Of a DNA stretch of 64,000 nt, positions 1 to 11,763 are shown in pieces. Made by a program: the position numbers and the translations under genes. This DNA comes from Saposhnikovia divaricata. Taxonomy: Eukaryota; Streptophyta; Magnoliopsida; Apiales; Apiaceae. The first letter of the stretch is position 1; each line of letters begins with the position of its first letter. A model generated the notes under the pieces. It saw nothing but the letters and a program-made list of their open reading frames with translations. It did not search any database and had not been told where the DNA came from. The stretch lies in contig CM071594.1 of the NCBI GenBank assembly GCA_036435485.1, positions 104,559,001 to 104,623,000 of the forward strand. The letters run 5' to 3'.

Positions 1-3000
1 TCCTTGGCTTCGAAATAGTTCTTGCCAAAACACACTCATAAAAATCCGATCTCTATCAGAGACTATGGTGGACGGGTACCCATGTAGGCGCACCACTTCT
101 CGTACAAACAATTGAGCTACCCCTGTTGCAGAAAAAGGATGGCATAACCCGATGAAGTGTGCATACTTTGACAAACGGTCCACCACCACCAAAATTGTGT
201 CCACACCTTGAGATTTCGGTAAACCCTCCACAAAATCGAGGGATATATCTTCCCAGATTCGAGAAGGAATCGGTAGGGGCTGCCAAAGACCAGCTGGCAG
301 TAGAGTTGACTGCTTCTGTTGTTGGCAGATGTCACAATGGCGAATATACTTTGCAATAGCCTGTCGCATCCCGGGCCAAAACCACTCCCTAGCCATTCTT
401 TTATACGTTTTAATTTCTCCGGAATGGCCCCCAAGCGGCGAATCATGATACTTCCTTAGTAGTTTGTCTACCAGAACTGATTTGGGGGAAATTACTACCC
501 TTCCCTTGTACCTCACAACCCCTTGCACAATCTCATATCCCTTCATTCGGACTCGTTTGTTTTCCAGGTCCTCCTTCAGCCTTTGCAGGAACTGATCACC
601 ATCAAGGTCCCTCTCGACCTCTTGCCACGACACCCCACCCACAGAAACCAGACTGCATAATTCCACTGATTCAGAACCAACCTATGATAGGGCATCTGCA
701 CCCTTATTTGTCTTCCCAGGCTTGTAAACAATGGTGAAATGGTAACCCAACAATTTACTCACCCAACGCTGATATTCCTCTCCAACTTCCCGTTGTTCCA
801 ATAAAAACTTGAGACTTTGTTGGTCGGTTCGGATGACAAAAGGCTGTCCCACCAGGTAATGGCGCCATTTCTGAACCGCAAGTACAATTGCCATAAGCTC
901 CTTTTCATAAACCGATTTCATTCTAGCACGTTGGCCCAAAACCTTACTAAAGTATGCTATTGGGTGTTCTCCCTGTAGTAGAACTGCTCCCAACCCAAAT
1001 CCCGACGCGTCTGTTTCCAAGGCGAAGGGCAGATTGAAGTCTGGTAGGCTAAGCACCGGGGTTGATATTAGGGCCTGCTTGGGTGTCTCAAAGGCATGAG
1101 TGGCTTCGTTTGTCCATCTAAAACCATCATGCTTCAACTGTTCGGTTAAAGGCCCCGCTATGTGTGCATAATTTCTTATGAACTTCCGATAGTAGCCGGA
1201 TAGCCCCAAAAAACCACGCAAGCTTTTTAAGTTGTGGGGAACTGGCCAAGCCATAACAGACCGAACCTTCTCGGGGTCTACAACTACGCCTCTGCTGGAA
1301 ATCATGTGGCCTAAGTAAGCCACTTCCCTTTTCCCAAATTCACACTTCTTGTGGTTGGCATAAAGCTGTTGTGCCTCTAATTCCCCCAGCACTATCTCGA
1401 CATGTTTCTAGTGTTCTTCGATGCTAGGACTGTAAATCAGAATGTCGTCGAAGAAGACGAGGATGAACTTTCTTAGATACGGTCTAAACACCTCGTTCAT
1501 GATGGCTTGGAAGGTCGTCGGAGCATTTGTTAAGCCGAACGGCATAACTAAGAATTCATAGTGGCCTTCATGTGTGCGGAAAGCAGTTTTTGGCACATCT
1601 TTTGTACAAACCCGAACTTGATGATAACCGGATTTTAAGTCTAGCTTGGTGAATATGGTTGCCCCATGTAGCTCGTCTAACAACTCATCAATGACCGGAA
1701 TTGGAAATCTATTGGGAACCGTTGCCTTATTTAGAGCTCGGTAGTCCACACAAAACCGCCATGATCCGTCCTTCTTCTTTACTAGCAAAACCGGGCTTGA
1801 AAAAGGACTGTCAGATAATTGTATAATTCCAGCCCTTAGCATATCTCGAATTAGCCTCTCAATTTCATTCTTCTGAACATGAGAATAGCGATAAGGTCTT
1901 ACATTGACCGGATCAGTGCCTTCCTTCAACACAATGTGGTGGTCCTGTTGTCTCTCAGGTGGCAGCCCCGGGGGTAGGTGAAACACATTCTGGAAACGTT
2001 GAATCAGGGGTGTTAAGAATTCAGGCACACTCCTTGTCACTGGTTGCTCATTTTCCTCGTTGTCCACTGCTCTCATGTGGTTAAACTCAACCAAAAACCC
2101 CTGGCCCTCCTGCCTTAACATTTTAATCATTGCCTTCAATGTGATTCCGGTTCTTCCCAGAGACGCGTCCCCCTTTATCACTACTGTTTCACTGCCCATT
2201 TCAAACGAAATCCTCTGTGATTTCCAGTTTGCGGTCATAGTTCCCAGCTTCTCCAGCCATTGCAGCCCTAAGATCAAGTCAGAATTACCCAATTCAATGG
2301 GTAAGAAGTCTTCAATTATAGTCAGGCCCTGCAGTTGCAGTATTATTGATTTGCACTCTCCCCTACCCTGCACCATTTCTCCTGTGCCTAGTGATACCCC
2401 AAACCCCTTTGAGGAATTGCATTCAACCCCCAATTTGTCCACTGCATTCAAGGCAATGAAGTTATGTGTTGCCCCGGGATCGATCATGACAATCACCGGG
2501 ACCCCATTCACTGTCCCTCGCACCTTAAATGTTTTGGGGCTTGTAAGGCCCACCACCGAGTTCAAAGAAATCTCCGGTTGAACTTCCTCCTCTTGTAATA
2601 CTTCACTGTCTGTTATCGAATCTGGAGTCCCACTGCCATCATCCAGTGAATTTTCCTCTTGAGTGAGCAGCACACTAAGCTCCTTACGCTGACACTTATG
2701 TCCTATACTCCACTTCCCATCGCAACGAAAACATAATCCTTTGGCCCTTTTGTCTTGGAGCTCCTTCTCATTCAGCCTCCTCACTTCGCCTGTAGGCCTT
2801 GGGCTACTGCCTGTGGATGCTACTGATTGAGAATAACTCGAGAACGAAGACGGGCTAAATGTTTTTGGACTTGACACATAGCTGCTGTTGGACTGTGGAG
2901 ATGTTAGTGTGGACTGGCCCATGAATGACACAGGTTTGGAGACTTGGTTAAGCCCACTTTTGAATTCCCCTTTCTGCTTGGTAAACCTCAGCTTATCCTC

Positions 3001-4017
3001 CACCATATGAGCCAATTCCATGGCATGGTCCACGGTTAATGGCCCCAGCAACCTGACCTCCGCCCTTATGTCCTCACGTAGCCCATTTAGAAATTGCCCA
3101 AGAGTTAAGTCCTCAGAAACATTATCTAATGGAGCTAATAACTCTATAAACTTCAAGCGATAATCGGAAACCGTACCTCCTTGACGATGGGCCAGCCACT
3201 GCTCTTGGAGAGTACCGGTAGCTTGTGAGCGAAACTGCCTCCTCAACAAAACCTTAACCTGCTCCCATGTCTCAATTGGTCGTCTCCGGTGCTCCCACTG
3301 ATACCATAGTAAATCCTTTCCATCCAGAGCAACCACGGTTGCCTCTACCTTCTCTTTTTCTGTTAAACCGTAAAATTCAAAGAACCTCTCAGCCCTCAAA
3401 ATCCAGCCATCTGGGTTGGACCCATCAAACACAGGCATATCGAGCTTTTTATGACGCCACGAGTTCCTGTTACTATCATTACTCTGTCCTGTGAGACCCG
3501 TACCACCCGATCCAACGACGTGACCTGACCCGTTTGTGATGAATCCCGGGCCTCCACCCGAACCCGACCCAAGTCCCATAGCTCCACCACCTCTTTTTCC
3601 CCCTCCACTACTACTACCTTTACCCATACCTATCCCTCCGTCTCCTGGAACGAAACCCCCGTCAACAGGCTTGGACTGTCCTAATTTTAGAGAAGTCACC
3701 GTAGATCTGATGTCTGCTTGAAAGCGAAGTTGATCATCCCCCATGGCTGAGATGATAGACTCCTGGGTGTCTCTCGATCGCGTGAGGCGACCTTCCAAAT
3801 GAGTGATGGCGGCTGTTAACTTTTCGTCTTGTTGTTTTGAGATCTCATCAAAGGTGGTAGTGAATCGGCTGATTAGGGTTTGCTGCATAGTGGCTACGGC
3901 GGCCTTGACGGCGGCACTCACTTCAACGGTGAGGGTTTCTCTCATTTGACGATGGCTTGCCTCTAGCTGTTCCTCCAACTTACTCAGTCGCTCCGATTCG
4001 GTACTGGGCGGTGCCAT
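1..4017 (-). pseudogene. Gypsy gag-pol polyprotein, one frame with two amber stops
   Basis: The start is the ATG at 4017 (protein begins MAPPSTES), just downstream of the primer site. Approximate residues: coiled N-terminus with a Gly-rich stretch at 115-185; gag domain 190-340; zinc knuckle 427-441 (CFRC...GHKC); protease with IDPGATHNF near 512; RT with VFFDD near 854; RNase H 875-1110; integrase zinc finger (H-H-C-C) about 1190-1230, then the first two catalytic Asp (LDFVEG and SDRD). The frame stays open to the window edge except for TAG at 1408-1410, where related elements have Trp after the RT motif YSPSIEEH, and TAG at 682-684 after RNase H (ADALS). The protease has D-P-G where D-S-G is usual. 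A decayed polyprotein that would make Gag-PR-RT but no integrase without readthrough. Confidence 0.88.
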
Positions 4018-4031
4018 GAGATCGCAAAAGG

Positions 4032-4043
4032 GTTCTGATACCA
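4032..4043 (-). other. Primer binding site (initiator Met tRNA)
   Basis: Read on the minus strand it is TGGTATCAGAAC, matching the 3' end of plant initiator tRNA-Met (TGGTATCAGAGC) except for one base. It lies between the LTR and the gag ATG. Confidence 0.85.
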
Positions 4044-4046
4044 CTT

Positions 4047-4423
4047 TGCTAGAGACTAACGACTAACAATCTGATTAATTGCAACACACAGTAATACATA
4101 TAACAACGGAAGGGAACAATAGCAGTAGATTAATGGAATTAGTTGGATTTAGGGTTCATACAACTGAAAGGATAAACAAATACAACTTGCCACATTCGAG
4201 AGGGGCGCTCTCCAAAAGAAAATAACTCACATCCACAATAAATGATGCTTACCCTAACTTCACCTCAACCCTTTTCCTATCCTGACTCCAATTACCCTTT
4301 TACCCCTGATCCTCCAGTTACACTTCTGCCCCTGTTTCTTGACTGTTAGGACCTTTATGCCCCTTCCTTCTATTCCTTGCATAAGTTATAATATTAGACG
4401 TGTTTTGTGTTGAGGCTGTAGCA
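4047..4423 (-). repeat. 5' LTR of the left Gypsy element
   Basis: On the plus strand it begins TGCTA and ends TAGCA, giving 377 bp with a 5-bp inverted terminal repeat. It lies 3 bp beyond the primer binding site. The outer boundary is inferred from the TGCTA/TAGCA ends only, because the partner LTR is outside the window. Confidence 0.65.
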
Positions 4424-4759
4424 TATTCAATATAGAATTGCAGCTTCTTGTTCCTTGTGAACACTGTGGAATGGTATGACGAAAAACTTTAGACCTGAGG
4501 AAACCTCTTGCCAAATCCCACGACCATTACTTTTGAGCATCAGTCATGTCATTACCATAATAGACAACAACAGTATTATTATATAACATAAAAAAAAAAA
4601 TCCAACCATAATCCAAAAACAATATAATCCAACCTAACAATTATCTTCATATAAAATACACATTCAAACAATTATAATTTCATATATATTCTGTTTTCCG
4701 AAACAATTGTCTTCTTTATAAAATTATGTGTGTAATTCACAAAAAAAAATATTGAACTC
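4424..4759. other. AT-rich spacer, nothing recognised
   Basis: Intergenic AT-rich DNA with A-runs between the Gypsy LTR and the LINE insertion. No open frame, repeat or RNA gene is visible. Confidence 0.6.
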
Positions 4760-4776
4760 TTTTTAGTTGTCCTTTT
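4760..4776. repeat. Target site duplication of the LINE, left copy
   Basis: TTTTTAGTTGTCCTTTT, identical to 5828-5844. It merges with the poly(T) of the LINE tail. Confidence 0.92.
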
Positions 4777-5827
4777 TTTTTTTCACTCAAAATGAGGATT
4801 TTATTTATAAACCCAAATCATAAGAAATACATCTCTTAACCTCAACAGGAACATCACTCCCATTGAAGGTTCGATCAGGAAAAGAATATGAAGCCCTAGC
4901 TAAGCTGTGAGCCACCATATTAGCTGACCGTTTCACAAATAACAAACTAACATTGTTTAGACCGAGAAGAGATTCACGACACTCCTCGATGACTCTACCA
5001 ACTGGTGAAACCATTGACACCCTACTTCTGATCGCCTGGATCACCACCAAGCAGTCAGACTCGACCTCCATTATCTGTCTACCCTGTGTTTTACACCAAC
5101 TCAAAGCTTCCTTTATGGCTATGGCTTCAGCAAAATCCGCCTGTCTAATGCCCCAAAACCTCCATGTCTGAGCATGAATAAGCCCTCCAGACGAATTCCT
5201 GGCGACCAGGCCAACACCAAAAGCTCCATGATCTGAAAACGTAGCTGCATCAACCGATACTTTGATTATATTCTCCTGCGGCTTAACCCAATTTGTCACT
5301 CCATCCCTATCATTATCACCTGGGAATAGAGCAATAACACCAGAATTTTGGGCGTTTTTCCATTGCACAAAGTAATTTTTGGCTGAATTAATTACGCTAT
5401 CAACTCGGGATCTTTTCTGCTGCCATACCAGATCATTTCGAGCGTTCCAAACTGCCCAGCACAACATAACCACTTCTGCCCATCTGTCACTACTGTAGTT
5501 GGCCAGCATATGTTCAAACCAATCCTTAAACGTCGACATATTAACAAGCGCAGTAGTACCTAAAGCTTTCTGCCAACACGACGCTGCAAAACTACATGAA
5601 ACCAACGCATGAATAATAGTTTCTTCTCCAAAGTTGCAAACTGGACAGTTAGTTTGCACAGGCACATAACGAGTATACAGCTGGGACCTTGTCGGGAGAC
5701 AACCTGTGATGGCCCTCCAACAAACATGGGCTACTTTTGAAGGAACTTTGATTCTCCAGAATTTACTCCACAAGCCAGCTTGATCAGAACCATTCCATCT
5801 ACCATTCTGCACTTGAAGAAACTTTTA
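4777..5827 (-). mobile_element. 5'-truncated LINE (plant L1-type) insertion
   Basis: About 1.05 kb holding only the 3' end of ORF2, a short 3' UTR and a poly(A) tail (T-run 4773-4783 on the plus strand). It is bounded by identical 17-bp copies of TTTTTAGTTGTCCTTTT at 4760-4776 and 5828-5844. The long target duplication, poly(A) tail and 5' truncation are the signature of target-primed reverse transcription. Confidence 0.93.
4805..5827 (-). pseudogene. LINE ORF2 C-terminus: zinc-binding RT tail plus RNase H
   Basis: The frame is open from the truncation point to a TAA at 4805-4807, about 340 codons with no native start. The first 90 residues match the plant RVT zinc-binding region (WSKFWRIKVPSKV, then a CPVC...H...C pattern). 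Residues about 190-310 are an RNase H domain: catalytic acids in VSVDAA, FAEAIA and VESDC, and the closing motif ANMVAHSLA. The reverse transcriptase and endonuclease are absent. The frame has no stop, so the copy is either young or simply short. It cannot encode a working element. Confidence 0.9.
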
Positions 5828-5844
5828 TTTTTAGTTGTCCTTTT
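5828..5844. repeat. Target site duplication of the LINE, right copy
   Basis: TTTTTAGTTGTCCTTTT, identical to 4760-4776. It marks the 5' truncation point of the LINE. Confidence 0.92.
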
Positions 5845-6309
5845 AAGTGTGTAATTATAAAACATTTTTTCCCTATTTCATATAAATTCTCAAAACGACC
5901 CTAACAATAAGCAACAGTCAAAAATAAAATACTAAACATAAATTTCAAACAAATCAGAACATGACCAGAAAGATGATTTGTATATATGAAACATTGAAAC
6001 CCACCAAAAAATTCCAGGCAGCACAATTTTAGGAAGTCGTACACTAAAGGTTGAAAAACTACTACTGTAAGAAACTTTTAGAGGCTGCCATTGGTTTGTT
6101 GCCTAATATTAACTCCTTCAAATTACAGATATATAGATAGACAGGCGGATAGACTTATAGATAGACAGATAGGACAAACTTAACGTATTTCATCATTTAG
6201 GATGAACACCCCAGCAAAAGACATCAGTTGTCTTGAACCACCAAAATGTTGTCTTGCTTCAACTTCGTTAACTTTGTTACACATCATATTTGATACCGAA
6301 AATGGTCAT
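5845..6309 (-). other. 3' flank / probable 3' UTR of the DEG14-like gene
   Basis: Follows the TGA at 6310-6312. No coding potential. A short GATA/GACA-type simple repeat lies at about 6129-6172. No convincing poly(A) signal was singled out. Confidence 0.45.
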
Positions 6310-6415
6310 TCAAGGCGAAACACGATCGTTGAATCCAACATCAAATGCACAGTCTGTTTGAGAGCCTAACAGAGGCTCCGGATTCCTGAACCACGTATAC
6401 TCATCACCAGGCCAA
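6310..6415 (-). CDS. Terminal exon 12 of DEG14-like gene
   Basis: Acceptor TTTGCAG|TTGGCC; the frame reads WPGDEYTWFRNPEP...FNDRVSP and stops at TGA 6310-6312. Confidence 0.68.
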
Positions 6416-6562
6416 CTGCAAACAATTATAAATATCATACATACAAAAGTAAACAGCAGTTATTATTATCTAAAAAACACAAGGATGAAATGCAAGATGG
6501 AATGTGCAATACATTTATGATATCATGAATAATTGCCTAAAGACACAAGTAAGGAAAATTAC

Positions 6563-6648
6563 CTGTAACAGAACCTCCTGTCATCAACCGAAAGATTTTT
6601 GGCACACACTACTTTAAGATTACCAGAAGCACCTGTATTTACCAAAAC
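6563..6648 (-). CDS. Exon 11 of DEG14-like gene
   Basis: Acceptor GATTTAG|GTTTTG, donor TTACAG|GTAATT. Encodes VLVNTGASGNLKVVC...DDRRFCY. Confidence 0.65.
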
Positions 6649-6921
6649 CTAAATCAAACAAAACAAAAGTATCAAAATATAAATATCGACTGCACAGAGA
6701 TTCACATTAAAGAATTATGAGTACAATGTTGTAGAACTGACCTTGATATGTCCGATAGAATCAAGATTTTTGTGAGTACAAGAGACACTCAAAAAGCCAG
6801 CTATCCTACTCAGTACTTGGGAATACTACCAAATATCCAGGAAGAGCATAACGACCAAAAGTGTCAGCGATTAAAACTGAGCATAGAAACAACGCATAAT
6901 ATTATATTTCACAACTAATAC

Positions 6922-7024
6922 CTCAGAAGCAAAAGATATTTTAAAAATGTTCGAACCCGCTTCTAGTTCCATGACCAAGTCTCCAGGACACACTCCTGTT
7001 TCATCCGCAGGTGACCCTTTGTAC
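6922..7024 (-). CDS. Exon 10 of DEG14-like gene (PDZ core)
   Basis: Acceptor TCGCGCAG|GTACAA, donor TCTGAG|GTATTA. Encodes YKGSPADETGVCPGDLVMEL, a textbook PDZ GSPA..AGL..GD motif. Confidence 0.78.
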
Positions 7025-7085
7025 CTGCGCGAGATCCATTCAAAGATCATAACCAATTGATCTGAGGGAGGGTGAAATAGTGTAC

Positions 7086-7138
7086 CAGTGATGACTCGAA
7101 ATTAAACCTTCTGATTCTAGATATGCAACAAATCCAGG
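7086..7138 (-). CDS. Exon 9 of DEG14-like gene
   Basis: Acceptor GTGTAG|CCTGG, donor CACTG|GTACAC. Encodes PGFVAYLESEGLISSHH. Confidence 0.55.
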
Positions 7139-7194
7139 CTACACGCGGGAAGGGAAACATCTTAAAAGTTTTGATGGGGGGAGGGTGTTTAAGT

Positions 7195-7790
7195 ATTAAA
7201 GAACGTATTAAATAATGTCTTCATTGTATACTTATGTGATATATATTCAGGTGAAAATAGCATCACTTTTACTTATAGCCAATCCAAAAAGGGCAAAGGA
7301 CCCAAACTTTATGCAACCTCAAAGCAACTCGTTGAGAAAAAAACACTACTTCTCACCTTACAAATCATCATGTGTAAATTAAATAAGAACATATTAATAA
7401 TGTCTTCATTGTAAATGTAATTTGTGGTATATTCGGGTGAAAATAACTTCGCTTTTACTTATAGCCAATCCAAACAAAAAGCCAAGGACCCAATGCGTTC
7501 AACCTGAAAGCAACTCGTCGAGAAAAAAAAAACACTACTTCTCACCTGACAATTTATCATGTATAAATTTATTAAGAAGATATTAATGTCTTCATTGAAT
7601 ATTTAAAAAATTATCAAGTAAGAAGATATTAATGTCTTCATTGTATATATATTAAATATGTGGTATATTATGGTGAAAATAGCATTGCTTTTACTTGTAG
7701 CCAATACCCCAAACTGTGTGCAACCTAAAAGCAACTCTGGTTGACAAAATAACCACTACTTCTCACCTGACAATTGTCCGCCTATTCTAG
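7195..7790. repeat. Three-copy intronic tandem repeat, about 190-210 bp units
   Basis: Intron 8 carries three diverged copies of a unit containing ATGTCTTCATTG, GGTGAAAATA, CTTTTACTTATAGCCAAT and CACTACTTCTCACC, beginning near 7200, 7385 and 7620. The unit ends just before exon 8. Confidence 0.8.
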
Positions 7791-7827
7791 GATTTGCAAG
7801 ATATCTGTAAACGAGCAATTACCTTAC

Positions 7828-7942
7828 CTGTTTTACGACAGCGGTTCTAGGAATCCCATTGGTAGCTATAGTTTCCAATGCATCATAAGGGAGCTCAGCA
7901 ATGTCAATAACAGTCAGCCCAAACCAAGGTTGCACCACAATA
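7828..7942 (-). CDS. Exon 8 of DEG14-like gene (PDZ start)
   Basis: Acceptor TTATGCAG|TATTG, donor AAACAG|GTAAGG. Encodes VVQPWFGLTVIDIAEL, the carboxylate-binding-loop-like start of a PDZ domain. Separated from exon 7 by an 11-kb intron loaded with transposons. Confidence 0.72.
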
Positions 7943-8154
7943 CTGCATAAATTGGATCAATTCTTGGAATCAGTTCTTTACATTATGAAGTATGATCATA
8001 CAATACAATATCAAACAAGCCCAAAAATTTGAATGTAATAATATTAATACTACTAGCAGTTTAACAGAGTGAAAAGCTAAAAGCTTTTCCCAAAAATTTA
8101 CATAGTGAGCCTGTTGGAAAATAGGTCCGTTGGACCCATGTCCAGAAACTGTTA

Positions 8155-8325
8155 CCAAACTAGCTAAAGTAGCTTTTTATGCAGCCAAATAACTATAGTG
8201 CATGCCTAAAGAAGTTCTGTGCTGAAATCATTCTACAATCCAACCAAACTAGCTAAAATAGTTATTTATGCGGGCAAACAATAATAATGCCCAAAAAAGG
8301 TTTTTGCTGAAATTATTTGACGCTG
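8155..8325. repeat. Diverged direct duplication in intron 7
   Basis: Two adjacent copies of a roughly 95-bp sequence with CCAAACTAGCTAAA, TTTATGC, AATGCC(T/C)AAA and GCTGAAAT. The flanking intron (8326-9199) shows no other feature. Confidence 0.55.
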
Positions 8326-9199
8326 TAGGACATACCAATTATTAAAATTCCAAGGTCGAATAGCAAACCTCACATCAATGATTTACATAAACATGTAACC
8401 CAAGCAAAAGGCAAATTACTACCTACAGTTAGATTCCAAAACTAGAATAAAAGGTATAAAACAGCAATACCAAGTACAAACGTGTACCACGTCTAAGGTG
8501 ATGTAAAAGCAAGTTATGATGCAAGGGTTTATAACAATTTTGCTATAGTTAAAAACTATAGACTTCTAAAATATATGATAGGCTACATATTTTCAAAACT
8601 ATAAGAAATTGGACACTGTCTCTAAACAGTGGATCTCATACTTATAAATTAGTCTTGGCATTGAAGAAATCAGCATGGGTAGCCTGGTAGGCATTGACAT
8701 TGTTCCCCCTTTAAGTTAGAACGCCATGACATAGTCAGGAAAGGAGTACGTAAGTGAGGTAGTATTTATAGGCTTTTGATCAATTAGAAACATCTTAAAT
8801 AAATCCTAGAAACTAATGTAAAGTTGTAAACCACCCATTTCTTTTATATCTAATTAAATGCTAACCACACATTCAAATTATATACATAAATAGGCAAACC
8901 CACCCCTATCCTGCACAACACAGGCAACCAAATCATCATCTTCTCCAATCAATACTTTTTTCCGGCAACATCATCGTCGGTGAACATTGTTTTTCTCTCC
9001 CCCCCTCCTTAAATCTATTCTTCTTCATTTCTCGCACTCCTGTACATCTTTGTACATTGCATCGATTTTTTCCGACGATCTCCACCACCGTCACTTTCTT
9101 ATTCTCCACCTCCACTATGTATATACTGATATACACTATGTATATATCATTTGTCAAGATATTCAACAATTACAACTACAACTTTCAGCATTCAACATT

Positions 9200-9399
9200 C
9201 AACAATATAGACTTTAATGTAGTATGACATATGTAGTGAGATCATCTTCTTCCTATAAGAGGAATGTAACAACTGAAGAAATTAATAAGATGATTATTCT
9301 CTTTTACTCTTTTTCTGCATTACTTTCTCTTCCCCTGTTCTTCCATTTATATACTTATATATATACACAGCTGCTAATACACTTGCATACATTTTAACA
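9200..9399 (+). repeat. Probable 3' end of a Copia 5' LTR
   Basis: The sequence ends TTTTAACA directly before a perfect primer site, as an LTR should. Its left edge is not defined, since no second copy is present; the start given is approximate. Confidence 0.4.
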
Positions 9400-9411
9400 T
9401 GGTATCAGAGC
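9400..9411 (+). other. Primer binding site of Copia element A
   Basis: TGGTATCAGAGC, a perfect 12-base match to the initiator tRNA-Met complement. Confidence 0.85.
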
Positions 9412-10098
9412 AGGTTTGAGTGATTAATCTCCACAAAAGCTTGTGTTCTTCAAGAAGAACAAGCTTCCAACCAAAAACAGTGATTCAATCAAGAAATCGG
9501 AAAATCAAAGTGTTAAAAACCAAGATATAAACATACCACAGTATAGTGCACTTCAAGAGGAGTACCCAGAAATTTTCCGATCTGACACACAAAGCAACAC
9601 GCGCCCTCACGCGCCTCCCCACGCGCGGCAGACGCCGTTCACGCGCGTCACGCGTCGGCGTGTGGGCCCCCTTCCAATCAGTTTCCGGCGATGTTTCTTA
9701 AGGCAAACTTGCTCGCCTCTTCTAGCTCAGTCCATTTGTGGTAACACCTTCTCCATTTAGTACAATTGAAATAAATCATATATATATACACGTATATATG
9801 TATGTATTGTTTCCCCGCTGTGCTGCGATTGTCAACGTCTGAGTGAATAAATGTGTAGAATTGCTGAATTATTGAGTTTGTGTGGTGTTATAGTATACTG
9901 GATTACCAAATTTTAATTAACTGGGCCTATTTGTTATTGGGCTTATATACAGTAACGGGGCCAAGGATTAAAACACAACTGGTGCTTCCAAATCTAGCAT
10001 AAAATTGCTAAATCGATATTAATTTAGTTCAAGTTAAGACTTGACTATAATTGTAAAATAATTATCTTTCGGGTATTTTTATTCCGGATGTATTTAGC

Positions 10099-11763
10099 AT
10101 GATGAAAGAGGATTTTTCTGGAACTCACTCCGGTCTAACTGTTTCGGAGCTCAAGTTTTTTCGACAGTTGGTTTCTGATATAAAGTTGAAGACTGCAGCC
10201 TCATTTGTACCGACAAATACTTTTCATTCGAGTATTTCTTGTCATTCTGTCTCTCACAGTTCACCTAATTCATGGATTATTGGCTCGGGAGCGTCAGAAC
10301 ATATGACTGACAATTCCAGTTTACTGCAGTCATATCACTACATCAATAAAATAGAAAGTGTTCGTGTTGCCAATGGAACTCATGTGCCCGTTCACGGATG
10401 GGGCACTTCCAACTGTCTCCCTTCACTACCACTATCATTTGTCTTACATGTTCCTTCCTTATCAGTGAATTTATTATCGGTTCATCAAATTACTGAAAAT
10501 CTTAATTGTTCAGTAACTTTTTTCCCTTCTCACTGTGTGTTTCAGGATCTGGCGACAGACAAGGTCCTTGGCAGTGGTAAAGTGGTAGATGGCCTCTATA
10601 TTATGAAAGGGAATTCTGTTTCGCCATCGGCAAGTTATCAGGTTTTATCTAAATTTAATCACAGTTTAGAGTCCTTGTATCAATGGCATAGACGATTAGG
10701 TCATCCTTCATTTGGTGTTCTGTCGCATCTCTTTCCGAATTTAGCATCAAAATGTAAAAAGTAAGAATTCTTTTGTGAACCATGTGAATTAGCCAAACAT
10801 AAAAGGTCACCGTATCCATCTAGAAATAAGAGAAGTCCTACTCTTTTTTCTACTATTCATACTGATGTTTGGGGTCCATTTAGTCATCCTACACATGATG
10901 GGTATTGGTGGTTTGTTGTCTTTGTTGATTGTCATTCTCGACTTACTTTTGTATACCTTCTTAAACACAAAAGTGAAGTATTCGGATGTTTTAAATCCTT
11001 CCACCACATAATACAAACACAGTTCAATGCCTCTGTTAAAATTTTGCGAAGTGATAATGGTACCGAGTATGCCGGAATGTTTACATTTTATTTGGACACA
11101 TGGGGTATTATTCATCAAACTACATGTGTTAAAACCTCTCAGCAAAATGGAGTTGCTGAAAGGAAAATTGGTCACTTACAACAGGTAGCACGATCCCTTA
11201 TATTAACTATGCATGTCCCTAAATATCTTTGGGATGAGGCAGTCATGACTGCTGCATATCTAATCAACCGTCTCCCTTCAAGTGTACTAAAATTCAGAAC
11301 ACCATTGTCCTTTATTCCTGCACCTTCGTCTCATCCATTGCCTCTTCGGTTATTTGGGAGTGTCTGCTTTGTTCATAATCATTCTCCCTCTCGGGATAAA
11401 CTTGATTCTCGTGCTCTCCGCTGTGTTTTCATTGGTTATACACCAACTCAAAAGGGGTATAAGTGCTATCATCCTCCCTCACATCGCACATATGTCAGTC
11501 ACGATGTTACTTTCTGGGAGTCTATTTCTTACTTCTCTCCCGGATCCTCCTCCTTGATTCAGGGGGAGATTAACCGACACAGTCTTGATAGTAAAGCAAC
11601 AGAGGAGTCCTCTCAATTCCTTCCATTCATCAATGTGCCAAACACTAGCCCAAACACATCATCCATCCCTCCACTTATGTGTAGAGAGTCGGATGATTTA
11701 AATAGGTTTGGCATACCAGATTTGATTAATTTAGTCACTGGAACCGATGTAATCACATGGTAA
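10099..11763 (+). pseudogene. Copia A protease-integrase, inactivated
   Basis: One frame with a single TAA at 10762-10764. Protease motif WIIGSGASEHMT has Gly in place of the catalytic Asp of DSGA. The pre-integrase zinc finger (HRRLGH, CEPC) and integrase core follow, with catalytic Asp (HTDVWGP), Asp (RSDNGTEY) and Glu (NGVAERK) all present. The frame runs to 11763, a few bases past the junction with element B. No RT is present. Ty1/Copia order (PR-INT before RT) is clear; the lineage is not assigned. Confidence 0.82.

Larger units (their letters stand above)
1..4423 (-). mobile_element. Ty3/Gypsy LTR retrotransposon (chromovirus type), left part outside window
   Basis: The element runs leftwards: 5' LTR at 4047-4423, primer binding site at 4032-4043, then gag, protease, reverse transcriptase, RNase H and the first two thirds of integrase, where the window ends. 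The domain order PR-RT-RH-INT is that of Ty3/Gypsy. The single gag-pol frame and the RT sequence style suggest a chromovirus (possibly Reina-like), but the C-terminal chromodomain that would prove this lies outside. The target duplication and 3' LTR cannot be checked. Confidence 0.9.
9200..11754 (+). mobile_element. Copia element A (5' half, 3' end lost)
   Basis: Primer site, a leader with an unusually GC-rich patch (about 9599-9680), then protease, pre-integrase and integrase. Most of gag is missing between the leader and 10099. The sequence stops in the integrase-RT linker at about 11754, where a different Copia element begins in mid-gag with no LTR between. Confidence 0.75.

Noticed and set aside
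2060..3721. Plus-strand frames opposite the Gypsy gag-pol
   Set aside because: They are antisense shadows of the long gag-pol frame with Ser/Pro-rich composition from its complement.
9443..9760. 105-residue plus-strand protein
   Set aside because: It has no standard ATG start, covers a GC-rich leader patch, and matches no gag motif; treated as Copia A leader.
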